Notes under the pieces: generated by a model
Told to the model about the DNA's origin: nothing
Databases searched by the model: none
Seen by the model: the letters and a program-made list of their open reading frames with translations, nothing else
Part shown: one piece after another, positions 1 through 9,000 of the stretch
Position numbering within the stretch: the first letter of the stretch is position 1
Layout of the letters: each line of letters opens with the position of its first letter
Translations under genes and position numbers: made by a program
Source: Bacteroidota bacterium
GTDB taxonomy: Bacteria; Bacteroidota; Bacteroidia; B-17B0; Aurantibacillaceae
Direction of reading: 5' to 3'
Assembly (NCBI GenBank): GCA_016711805.1
Contig: JADJSH010000003.1
Coordinates: 272,563 to 336,562 of the forward strand
Length of the DNA stretch: 64,000 bases

Positions 1-533
1 GTATACACTATATTTCTGCATTTCCATTAATGTTTATTGCCTTATTTATACTTCGCCCATTTAATTGGAGAGAGTGGAGTATTATGTTTATTGGTCTTGT
101 TACTCCATTATATATATATGTAAGCATTTGTTATTTAACCACTAATGATGCTTTTGTAGTATTTGAAATGATTAAGGAAGCAACTTCTAGTTTACAAAAA
201 CTAATTATTTCGGAATATTATTTAGCATTTATTTTAATGTCGGGTTTAACGTTAGTATTTGCACTGTTTCACTATTTTTCTAAGGGCTTTGGTGGAAAGG
301 TAAAAACACAAAAAACAAAATATGTGTTATTATGGATGCTGTTGTTTTGTTTATTAATGGTGTTTTTTGAGCAAGTGTCCGACATGATTTTGCTGCCTTG
401 CATTATTCCTTTAAGTATATTTATTGGAGACTACCTATCAGAATTAAAACAATTAAAAATTGCCAATACCATCATGGTTCTTTTTATCGGAAGTTTTTCG
501 CTCATTTATTTACATGCGATTGGTGTTATATAG
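1..533 (+). CDS. DUF6427-like integral membrane protein, 5' end cut by the window
   Basis: The reading frame is open to the left edge of the window (an ATG at 30 is available, but codons before it are also open), so the true start is probably outside. The visible protein is almost entirely hydrophobic, with about six membrane segments. The motif LRPFNWREW near its start is, from memory, characteristic of the DUF6427 family of inner-membrane proteins in Bacteroidota, whose function is unknown. It ends at TAG 531-533 and is followed by a strong hairpin, so it is probably the last gene of its transcript. Family assignment is by recall of the motif and is moderately sure; a generic polytopic membrane protein is the fallback. 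Confidence 0.6.
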   Translation, partial: IHYISAFPLMFIALFILRPFNWREWSIMFIGLVTPLYIYVSICYLTTNDAFVVFEMIKEATSSLQKLIISEYYLAFILMSGLTLVFALFHYFSKGFGGKVKTQKTKYVLLWMLLFCLLMVFFEQVSDMILLPCIIPLSIFIGDYLSELKQLKIANTIMVLFIGSFSLIYLHAIGVI

Positions 534-596
534 GAAATCCTTGATTATATAATTTCCTCAAAACATAATTATATACCACATTTAAGGTATGCAGAA

Positions 597-628
597 AAAG
601 CCTATAAAAACGTATTTTTATAGGCTTT
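597..628 (+). terminator. Perfect 14-bp hairpin between the membrane protein gene and feoA
   Basis: Positions 597-610 are the exact reverse complement of 615-628, with a 4-base CGTA loop. It lies after the DUF6427-like gene and ends only four bases before the feoA ATG. No long T-run follows, so it may be a weak terminator, or a structure in the feoA leader that affects translation. Confidence 0.45.
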
Positions 629-632
629 ACTT

Positions 633-887
633 ATGCAAACATTAGATACTTTAACCTTAGGCCAGTCAGCCACCATAAAAGAATTTACCGATGATTTTTT
701 GTCGTTAAAATTTATTGAAATGGGCTGTTTGCCTGGTGAAAAAATTAAACTATGTAATATTGCTCCTTTTGGAGATCCTATTGCTATTGAGGTTTCGGGT
801 TATGTATTAAGTTTAAGAAAGCAAGAAGCGGCAACCATTGTTGTAAAATTAAACCCTGAAAATACTGTTGAGTCCTGTGCCATCTAA
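633..887 (+). CDS. feoA: Ferrous iron transport protein A (FeoA)
   Basis: This is an 84-residue SH3-like cytoplasmic protein that works with FeoB in ferrous iron uptake. The sequence shows the usual FeoA features: LTLGQSATIKEF at the start, the central FIEMGCLPGEKIKL segment, then FGDPIAIEVSGYVLSLRKQEA. Length is normal for the family. The feoB frame starts inside its last codons (20-base overlap), so the two are almost certainly translationally coupled. The ATG is directly preceded by a strong hairpin and has no visible Shine-Dalgarno sequence, which is normal for Bacteroidota. No Fur box was recognised. Confidence 0.93.
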   Translation: MQTLDTLTLGQSATIKEFTDDFLSLKFIEMGCLPGEKIKLCNIAPFGDPIAIEVSGYVLSLRKQEAATIVVKLNPENTVESCAI

Positions 888-2883
888 TTTGTCTCATATT
901 TCTGTAGCTTTAGTTGGGAATCCAAATAGTGGAAAATCAACACTATTTAATTCGATGACCGGCTTGCATCAAAAAACAGGCAATTATGCTGGTGTTACGG
1001 TGGATAAACATTATGGCTCTTATAAACATAAGAATCAAGAATTTAAAGTTACAGATTTACCAGGAACGTATAGTTTATATCCAAAATCATTAGATGAAGA
1101 AGTTGCTTGCAGAGCGTTACTTAGCGTTGATGAAAAAATAGATGTTGTAGTTATTGTAGCAGATGCGTCTAATTTAAAACGCCATTTATTATTAGCCACT
1201 CAACTTATCGATTTAAAAATACCATGCGTGTTGGCTTTAAATATGATTGATGAGGCTGCAAAAAACAACACGGTTATTTATTATGAGGAGTTAGAGAAAT
1301 TGATAGATATTCCTGTAATTCCTATCAATTCAAGAAGCAAGGAAGGAATTCAAGAATTGAAAGAAGCCATTACAAGAGCAAAAATATCTGACACTGTTTT
1401 TTATAATTTCGAAAAACAAAAACAATTATTTCCACAGATTGATTCTTACCAAACACTCATTCAATTAGCATTAGACACAAAAAAAGAGCAGCCCCATGCA
1501 ATAAAGGAATTCGAATTAAATGATAATCTTCATTGGTTTTCTAAAATAAATTACATGGTTGCTAAGTGCATTAAACAACCAGAAAAACTAAATAAAAATT
1601 TAACGCAAAAACTCGATACATTTTTTACTCATAAAGTTTTTGGATTCGCTTTTTTCTTTTTAGTACTCTTTGTAATTTTTCAATTTATTTTTTATGTGGC
1701 AGAGTATCCTATGACATGGATAGAAGAAGGCTTCGCCTACTTAATGAACACCGTTGCTGTATCTTTGCCTAAAGGACAACTAAGCGATTTATTAGTAAAC
1801 GGAGTTTTAGCCGGAATTAGTGGCATTGTTGTGTTTGTTCCACAAATTTCATTATTGTTTTTCTTTATTGCTATTTTAGAAGATACGGGTTACATGGCAC
1901 GAGCCAGTTTTATTTTAGATAAAGTGATGCGCAAATTTGGCTTAAATGGCAAATCAGTTATTCCCATGATTAGTAGCGTAGCGTGTGCCGTTCCATCTAT
2001 TATGAGTACGCGAACTATTACTAATTGGAAGGATAGAATGATTACCATTTTAGTAACTCCTTTAATTAGTTGTTCGGCTCGTTTACCTGTATACACATTA
2101 CTCATTAGTATGATGTTTGCCAAAGATAAATCGATAGGCATTTTAAATTATCAAGGATTGGTGTTAATGGGAATGTATCTGTTAGGTTTTGGTGCAGCGC
2201 TTTTAGCCGCTTTAATTTTAAAACACGTTTTAAAAACAACCGAAAAAAGCTACTTCATTATGGAGCTGCCAGTGTATCGTAAACCACAATGGCAAACAGT
2301 GGCGATGTTGGTTTTTGATAAGGTAAAAGTATTTTTATTTGATGCAGGTAAAATTATTTTAGCAATCTCTATTGTACTTTGGTTTTTAACGAGTCATGCC
2401 CCAGGCGATGCTTTTGAGAAATTAGAAAGTAACGCTGTCGCTACTAATTTGCAAGAAGCTGATTTGAACGCTCAAAAACTGGAGGCATCTTATGCGGGAA
2501 TTTTAGGAAAGAAAATGGAGCCTGTGATTAAACCACTTGGCTTTGATTGGAAGATTGGAATTGCCTTAATCACTTCTTTTGCAGCGCGTGAAGTTTTTGT
2601 AGGAACGATGGCTACGATTTATAGTAGCGGAGATTCTGAAAACACAGAAACATTGCGTGAAAAATTAATTGCTGAGAAAAATTTTGAAACACAATTGCCA
2701 GCCTACAGTAGCGCAGTGTGTTGGTCGTTGATGATATTTTATGTGTTTGCCATGCAATGTATGAGCACATTGGCGACTACTTACAGAGAAACAAAACATT
2801 GGAAATGGCCTGCCATACAATTAGTTTTTATGACAGGTTTGGCTTATCTTTCTTCTTTATTAGTGTATAATATTTTGAATTAA
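868..2883 (+). CDS. feoB: Ferrous iron transporter FeoB (GTPase-permease)
   Basis: FeoB moves Fe2+ across the inner membrane. The N-terminal G domain has G1 GNPNSGKST (residues 17-25), G3 DLPG (63-66) and G4 NMID (125-128). The C-terminal half is polytopic and has the typical gate segments, including SCSARLPVYTLLI and the AAREVFVGTMA stretch. At about 671 residues it is normal for the short Bacteroidota FeoB. No ATG is available before the G1 loop: the frame offers TTG at 868 or GTG at 877, both overlapping the end of feoA, so a non-ATG, translationally coupled start is required. Identification is secure; only the exact start is uncertain. Confidence 0.95.
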   Translation: MSPVPSNLSHISVALVGNPNSGKSTLFNSMTGLHQKTGNYAGVTVDKHYGSYKHKNQEFKVTDLPGTYSLYPKSLDEEVACRALLSVDEKIDVVVIVADASNLKRHLLLATQLIDLKIPCVLALNMIDEAAKNNTVIYYEELEKLIDIPVIPINSRSKEGIQELKEAITRAKISDTVFYNFEKQKQLFPQIDSYQTLIQLALDTKKEQPHAIKEFELNDNLHWFSKINYMVAKCIKQPEKLNKNLTQKLDTFFTHKVFGFAFFFLVLFVIFQFIFYVAEYPMTWIEEGFAYLMNTVAVSLPKGQLSDLLVNGVLAGISGIVVFVPQISLLFFFIAILEDTGYMARASFILDKVMRKFGLNGKSVIPMISSVACAVPSIMSTRTITNWKDRMITILVTPLISCSARLPVYTLLISMMFAKDKSIGILNYQGLVLMGMYLLGFGAALLAALILKHVLKTTEKSYFIMELPVYRKPQWQTVAMLVFDKVKVFLFDAGKIILAISIVLWFLTSHAPGDAFEKLESNAVATNLQEADLNAQKLEASYAGILGKKMEPVIKPLGFDWKIGIALITSFAAREVFVGTMATIYSSGDSENTETLREKLIAEKNFETQLPAYSSAVCWSLMIFYVFAMQCMSTLATTYRETKHWKWPAIQLVFMTGLAYLSSLLVYNILN

Positions 2884-2889
2884 TACAGC

Positions 2890-3714
2890 ATGAACTATCA
2901 CCAATTGCTTCATCAAACAATTATTGCGGCTGTAAAAGCTGGCAAAGAAATTTTGGAAGTTTACGATACTAAATTTGATGTAGAGTATAAAGATGATAAA
3001 TCGCCATTAACACTTGCCGACAAAAAAGCAAGCGACAAAATCATTTCAGAATTAAAGCAATTTGATATTCCTGTCTTGAGTGAAGAAGGCGTTCATGATA
3101 GTTTTGAAAAAAGAAATACCTGGTCAAAATTGTGGATAGTTGATCCATTGGATGGCACTAAAGAATTTGTGAAACGTAATGGTGAGTTTACTGTAAATAT
3201 TGCATTAGTAGAAGACAATACGCCGACCTTAGGTGTTATTTTTTCACCAGTATTTAAAGACATTTATTTTGCAGCAAAAGGTATTGGCTCATTTAAAATT
3301 GATAGAGAGTATTTTACTCCTTTGATAAAATCAATTGAAGATGTAAGCCTTGAAGCATTGTTAACCGCGGCCCAACAATTACCAATTATTTCTAACAGAA
3401 CTAATTATGTGGTAGTGGCAAGTCGATCGCACATGAGTACTGAAACGCACGAACGTATTGAAGCATTAAAACTACAACATAAAGAGGTAGAAATTGTAAC
3501 TACAGGCAGCAGCATTAAAATGTGTTGGGTAGCCGAAGGCATTGCCGACGAGTATCCTCGCTTTGGTCCAACCATGGAGTGGGACACAGCAGCAGGGCAA
3601 GCCATTTTGCAAGAAGCAAAAGCTTCGTTAATTGATTTTGAAACTAATGCTCCGATGAAATACAATCGCGAAAATTTGTTGAATAATTGGTTTATCGCAA
3701 AACGCAGTCAATGA
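2890..3714 (+). CDS. cysQ: 3'(2'),5'-bisphosphate nucleotidase CysQ
   Basis: A 274-residue member of the inositol monophosphatase-like phosphatases that removes the 3' phosphate from PAP/PAPS, protecting sulfur assimilation from the toxic by-product. Metal-binding motifs are clear: SEEG at 64-67, the signature DPLDGTKEF starting at residue 85, and EWDTAAGQAI near residue 235. It starts six bases after the feoB stop and is probably in the same transcript, though nothing links the two functions. A broader inositol-monophosphatase role is the alternative; the KEFVKRNGEFTVNIAL context favours CysQ. Confidence 0.9.
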   Translation: MNYHQLLHQTIIAAVKAGKEILEVYDTKFDVEYKDDKSPLTLADKKASDKIISELKQFDIPVLSEEGVHDSFEKRNTWSKLWIVDPLDGTKEFVKRNGEFTVNIALVEDNTPTLGVIFSPVFKDIYFAAKGIGSFKIDREYFTPLIKSIEDVSLEALLTAAQQLPIISNRTNYVVVASRSHMSTETHERIEALKLQHKEVEIVTTGSSIKMCWVAEGIADEYPRFGPTMEWDTAAGQAILQEAKASLIDFETNAPMKYNRENLLNNWFIAKRSQ

Positions 3715-3774
3715 GGTTTGCGTTAAGGATTGAAGCGAAAGCCTGACCCGACATAGGAGGGTAACGCCCAAAAA

Positions 3775-4419
3775 CTATAGTTTAAGAAGTTCCGTTTCAA
3801 TAATTTTACTAATCTCCTCTGCCCTAAATACGACCATTGCATGAGAACCATCTTTAACGGCATAATCTGCTTTTACATATTTGTGTAGCAGTAATCTATC
3901 GCCAGTACCATGAATATGAACATAGTTTTTTGGTAATTCTTTTCTATCCCAATTTACAATAATGTTTATGCAATTTTTAAAATAATTTTTGGTCATGCTA
4001 TTAATCATTCCTAAATATTCAGGAATTAAGGCGCTTCCAAAACCAATAAACCAACGCCCCTCGTAAGCAATTTTACGATGTGTTTTTTCGGAAATCATTT
4101 TGTGAAGAGGGACATATTTAAAAAACTTTATAAACCAAGGTAGCTCAGCTCTATATTTCGAACTTGAAATTAGAAATATTTTTTTCGGGGAAATTATCGT
4201 TGAAAGTTCAGCACACAACATGCCGCCAAAAGATACGCCTAGTAAACAAAAAGGAAGATTAGTATCTATTTGCGGCAAAAACTTTTTCGCATACGATTGC
4301 ATCGTATCGTTCTTTTCTGGGATTGGCCATTTCAATACAATGATTTCAACACCTTTAATGTGGAGGTTTTTATATAATTTTTCAGTAGTACCTAATCCGG
4401 GTATTGCGTAAATAACCAT
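3775..4419 (-). CDS. Alpha/beta-hydrolase family protein
   Basis: A 214-residue protein convergent with cysQ. The nucleophile elbow GVSFGGM places the likely catalytic serine at residue 63; GTGDRLL near residue 170 and DGSHAMV near 190 fit the positions of the acid and the histidine. The glycine-rich PGLGTTEKLY at the start fits the oxyanion region. It is shorter than many family members, so the lid is small or absent. There is no signal peptide, so it is cytoplasmic. The substrate cannot be predicted, and neighbours give no hint. Confidence 0.75.
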   Translation of the reverse strand: MVIYAIPGLGTTEKLYKNLHIKGVEIIVLKWPIPEKNDTMQSYAKKFLPQIDTNLPFCLLGVSFGGMLCAELSTIISPKKIFLISSSKYRAELPWFIKFFKYVPLHKMISEKTHRKIAYEGRWFIGFGSALIPEYLGMINSMTKNYFKNCINIIVNWDRKELPKNYVHIHGTGDRLLLHKYVKADYAVKDGSHAMVVFRAEEISKIIETELLKL

Positions 4420-4526
4420 AAAACAAAGATACTAACTAAGTAAATAATACGTTATATATAAAGTAATAAGATGTTAAAATACTAAAACGGGTTAATAACT
4501 TTTTATGAGAGTAATACTTATGACAT

Positions 4527-4534
4527 TATATTTG
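4527..4534 (+). promoter_or_regulatory. Bacteroidota-type -7 element upstream of the enoyl-CoA hydratase gene
   Basis: TATATTTG matches the Bacteroidota primary sigma factor -7 consensus TAnnTTTG exactly and lies 22 bases before the ATG at 4557. A clear -33 TTTG was not seen at the ideal distance. Confidence 0.5.
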
Positions 4535-4556
4535 TTACTACTAAAAATATAAAGAA

Positions 4557-5351
4557 ATGACTGTAGAAATGGCTTTAGAAAATATTACAACCGAAGTAAA
4601 AAACGAAGTGTTAGTTATTACAATTAACCGACCAGATAAATTAAATGCTTTAAATAAACAAACCATTGAAGAGCTTCACGAAACTTTTGTAGATGCTGAA
4701 AACAATAAAGACATTCGCGCTCTAATTATTACTGGCTCAGGGCAAAAAGCATTCGTAGCGGGTGCCGATATTGCGGAGTTTGCAAATTTTAGTGTAGAAG
4801 AAGGAAAACAATTAAGCTCTATAGGACACTTTAAAATATTTAATTTTATTGAAAACTATTCTAAACCCGTTATTGCTGCCGTTAATGGTTTTGCTTTAGG
4901 CGGAGGATTAGAATTAGCAATGGCTTGCCATATTAGAGTGGCTAGCGCTAATGCCAAAATGGGCTTGCCAGAAGTTAGTTTAGGAGTTATTCCTGGTTAC
5001 GGTGGAACTCAACGTTTAGCGCAATTAGTTGGTAAAGGCAAAGCTTTCGAAATGATTGTTACAGCCGATATGATTAATGCAGAAGATGCTTACAAATGGG
5101 GATTAGTAAATTACGTAACAACACAAGAAGAATTATTAAATAAATGTTTTGAGATTACTTCAAAAATTATTTCAAAATCACCGATTGCCGTAAAAACAGC
5201 TATTAAGGTAATTAACGCTGGTTACAACAATAAACAAAACGGGTACGAAGTAGAGATTGAAGAGTTTGGAAAAAGTTTTGGTAGCGGAGATTTTAAAGAA
5301 GGAGTGTCTGCATTTTTAGAAAAACGTAAAGCTAATTTTCCCGGTAATTAA
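4557..5351 (+). CDS. Enoyl-CoA hydratase/isomerase (crotonase) family protein
   Basis: A 264-residue crotonase-fold enzyme that probably hydrates 2-enoyl-CoA in fatty or amino acid breakdown. Both expected catalytic glutamates are in their contexts: GGGLELAMAC and GLPEVSLGVIPGYGGTQRL. The oxyanion-hole segment AGADIAEF is intact. ATG 4557 and ATG 4569 are both possible; 4557 is used because it sits at a usual distance from the -7 element. It resembles short-chain enoyl-CoA hydratases (3-hydroxybutyryl-CoA dehydratase type), but substrate length cannot be read from sequence. It stands alone, before a short repeat-like spacer. Confidence 0.88.
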   Translation: MTVEMALENITTEVKNEVLVITINRPDKLNALNKQTIEELHETFVDAENNKDIRALIITGSGQKAFVAGADIAEFANFSVEEGKQLSSIGHFKIFNFIENYSKPVIAAVNGFALGGGLELAMACHIRVASANAKMGLPEVSLGVIPGYGGTQRLAQLVGKGKAFEMIVTADMINAEDAYKWGLVNYVTTQEELLNKCFEITSKIISKSPIAVKTAIKVINAGYNNKQNGYEVEIEEFGKSFGSGDFKEGVSAFLEKRKANFPGN

Positions 5352-5416
5352 TCTTTTGTCAGTTCGAGATGTCACGCTGAGCGGAGTTGAAGCGGTAGTT
5401 GAAACAATATAAAACC

Positions 5417-5941
5417 ATGAGTGTAACACGCCCTTTTAATTTTAAAAAATGGATAGATGACAATCGTCATTTATTAAAACCACCCGTAAATAATAAAGTG
5501 GTATATAAAGATGCTGAATTTATTGTGATGGTAGTTGGCGGGCCAAACTCTCGTAAAGATTATCACTACAACGAAAGCGAAGAGTTTTTTTATCAGCTCC
5601 AAGGTGATATCAAAGTTACCATTCAGGAAGACGGTAAGGCTGTTGAGGTTGATATTAAAGAAGGCGACATATTTTTATTGCCACCAAAAGTCCCTCATAA
5701 TCCTATCCGATTTAAAAACACCATTGGTTTAGTGATGGAACGAAAAAGACGTGATGGAGAGATGGATGGCTTGATGTGGTTTTGTGAAAAATGCAATACT
5801 AAATTATATGAGGAAAAATTCGTTTTGAATGATATTGCCTCTCAATTTCAAGGTGTTTTCGAGAAATTTTATAACTCAAAAGACTTAAAAACCTGCAAGT
5901 CATGCGGTTATGAAATGGTGCCCCCACCAGTCATTTCTTAA
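5417..5941 (+). CDS. nbaC: 3-hydroxyanthranilate 3,4-dioxygenase
   Basis: A cupin Fe(II) dioxygenase that opens 3-hydroxyanthranilate in the kynurenine pathway (tryptophan breakdown or de novo NAD synthesis). Counting from ATG 5417 (174 residues), the iron ligands are His50, Glu56 and His94, and the substrate arginines are Arg46 and Arg98. These match the known bacterial enzyme with an offset of one. The C-terminal rubredoxin-like site is present as CEKC and CKSC. The frame is open further upstream to a TTG at 5399, but the ATG gives the standard MSVTRPFNFKKWI start. Other kynurenine genes are not in the window. Confidence 0.93.
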   Translation: MSVTRPFNFKKWIDDNRHLLKPPVNNKVVYKDAEFIVMVVGGPNSRKDYHYNESEEFFYQLQGDIKVTIQEDGKAVEVDIKEGDIFLLPPKVPHNPIRFKNTIGLVMERKRRDGEMDGLMWFCEKCNTKLYEEKFVLNDIASQFQGVFEKFYNSKDLKTCKSCGYEMVPPPVIS

Positions 5942-6042
5942 CCGTTTTAGGCAAAAAACTTCGTAGAAGTACAGTTTTGATGAGTAAATGTGTCGTTTTT
6001 CATCTGATTATACCATAACTTTACGGTATTAATTAGTTAACA

Positions 6043-9000
6043 ATGAAAAAACAATATTTAGTATTAAGTATATTCTGTACTTTTTTAGTATTTCTTACTT
6101 CTATTTCCTATGCTCAATTAGCAGATGGATTTGATATCAAAGCGGCTTATAAACAAGCTAAGGATAAAGGAATCAGTAAATCTGATGTAGAAGGTTATGT
6201 GAGATTTTTACATAACGATTACTTATCGCATAAAGGTTCTGGGCATGGGCACAACACTGCCGCTAACGCTTCAAAAAATTTGGGAGTGTATGATGCTGGA
6301 ACCATTTATTTAAATGGAAACAATCCTCTAGCAAAACCGTTTAATCCAAATTCTCCACAAAATGCCTATTGCCCAAATGCAGGTTTCGAGCAAGGAACTT
6401 TTGCTAACTGGACAGGAAGCTATGGAACAGTTTCTACAGGTGCAACTACAGCTTTGTTTCCTACTTATGTGCAAACAGCAGCAGCTATTTTAAATGGCGC
6501 AGGAAATAATGCGCCATTGGCAAATACATTGAACTATCATACTATTATGACTACTCCTCCAACAAATAGTGTTTATCCTAATTGTGTAGGCTGGGACTCA
6601 ATTGCTTGTAAAGTTGTTGGTACTCAAACAGTTTCTGAAATACCAGTAGTAAATCCAAATGGTGGACCTGCTTCCGTTCGATTAAATGGAGCAAGTGCTA
6701 ACTATAGAGCAAGTAAATTAACGTACAACATGGCGTTAAACCCTAATAATAAAAACTTTAGTATTTCTTACGCTTTAGTATTAGATAATGGTGGACACCT
6801 TGCTTATGAACAACCTTATTTTTCGGTTAGAGTAACTGATCAAAACGGAAACTTAGTACCAGGATGTTCTACATATACTGTAACTTGTAATGCAGCCTTA
6901 ACTGATCCAACATCACCTTTATATGATCCAACTTGGACAGACGCAGTTGTTGGATGGGGAAGTGTGATGTACAGAAAATGGACTTCTTATGCTTTCGACT
7001 TTTCTAACTACCCAGCTATTACTTCTGTAAATGTGGAGTTTTATGTTGGAGGTTGTTCTCAAGGCGGACATTATGGTTATGCTTATGTAGATGCTGAATG
7101 TAGTCAAGGTGGAGCAGTGGCAAGTTTTTGTGCAAACGACAATCAAGCAGTATTAACTGCGCCAGGGGGCTATACAACATATCAGTGGATTGGACCAAGC
7201 GGACCAATTACTGTACCTAATGGAGGAAATGCTCCAACAGCAACTATTACTCCTGTATCAGCAGGACAAGTATTTACTTGTAACGTAACAGCTCCAAACG
7301 GTTGTGCGAGTTCATTTCAAACAACAGTTGCCATTTCAAGTGTAAGTATTACAGGTGTTGGTTCTACACCATCATGTCTTAATGGAAATAGTGGAACAAC
7401 AAACGTTTCTGCTACGGGAAGTAGTTCAGGATACAATTATCAATGGGTGAATAGTTTAGGAGCAACCGTCTCCACCGCGCAAACCGCTACTGGCTTATCG
7501 CCAGGAATTTATACGGTGAATGTTAGTGCTATTTTATGTGGTTTAGCTTCAACTACGGTGCAGGTAGGCATTACAGCACCAGCTTTTTATTCTTTACCAG
7601 CTCCATATTGTGGCTCGGTGGCTTGGATAACCAATGCTGGCGGATCAAATTATAAATGGTACACTGCCTCTCCTTTAGCTTTAATTGCTGGTGCTACGAG
7701 TTCTTCTTTAACCATTAACTCTCCTGTAAATGGCGCCGAGTATTTCTTGGTATTTAATACTGCTAGTGGATGTAAAGATTCAATTAAATATACATTAACA
7801 CAATCACCTGGTGGAAGTATATATGCTAGTAATATAAAAAGTATTTGCCCAGGTAATAACAACTCTTACGCAGTCATTAATTTACAAACAGGCGCTCCTC
7901 CTGTATATAGTTATACTGTAACTGGTCCTAGTGGATATAACTCTGTTTTAAACAATACAACTTTAGTAAAAGATAGCGTTGTTGGTTTATCTATTGGTAC
8001 ATATAGCGCAACCGTATTTGATGGACAATGTATTTATAATACCACATTTACAGTAAGTCCATTTGTATATACATATACATTAACACCACAAAACACAAGT
8101 ATTTGTAATGCAGGTAGCACAACCTTAACAGTTGATTTTGGTAATGTTACCCCTAGTACCTGCGGTTTATCAACTACGGGAGGTTGTACAACACCTAACT
8201 TAATTACCGTTGGTACTGGAGCTGGACTTAATCCTAGTAATAGTTGGCCAAGTATTTATGGTAACTGGTATAAAAACGCTAGACATCAATTATTGTATAC
8301 TGCTGCTGAGTTGTTAGCAGCTGGTATTTTGCCAGGAAAAATTTCTTCATTAGCGTTTAATATCAACTCAATTCCTGCAGGTTATATTGGAACATTACCA
8401 GGCGTAACCATTTCATTAAAATGTACTTCATTAAATGTTCTTACAAGTACATTTGATAATACAGGTTTAGTGCAAGTTTATAATGCAACAAATTATACGC
8501 CAATTGTAGGTTGGAATACACATGCATTTACAACTGCCTATGAGTGGGATGGTGTTTCAAATTTATTAGTAGATGTTTGTTATAATTATGTTTCAAGTAG
8601 TAATTATACATCCAATCCTTTTAACACATTAACTAATACGGGTACTGTTAAATGTATCTATGCATACAGTGATTCATCACCAATGTGTTTAACCACAAAT
8701 TTTGCTACAACAAGTTTAGATCGTCCAAATATCAGATTCCAAAACTGCGGAGGTTCTAATCCTGCAGCATTTACATATTCTTGGACTCCAACCATTGGAT
8801 TAAATCCTACTAATACATATACTACTATTGCTAACCCAACTGTTAGTACTGTATACACAGTACAAGTAAACCCTATCGGACAAACTAACTGTATGCAAGC
8901 TCAGTCATCAACAATAACTGTTACAAGTGCGGTTGCTCCAACAATCACTCCTGTTTCTGCGTTATGTACTAATGCTGCATCTGTTTCTTTATCTGCAACT

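Noticed and set aside
5345..5400. TCACGCTGAGCGGAGTTGAAGC stretch as a promoter or small RNA
   Set aside because: It resembles a dispersed intergenic repeat common in Bacteroidota; only one copy was noticed here, so nothing more can be claimed.
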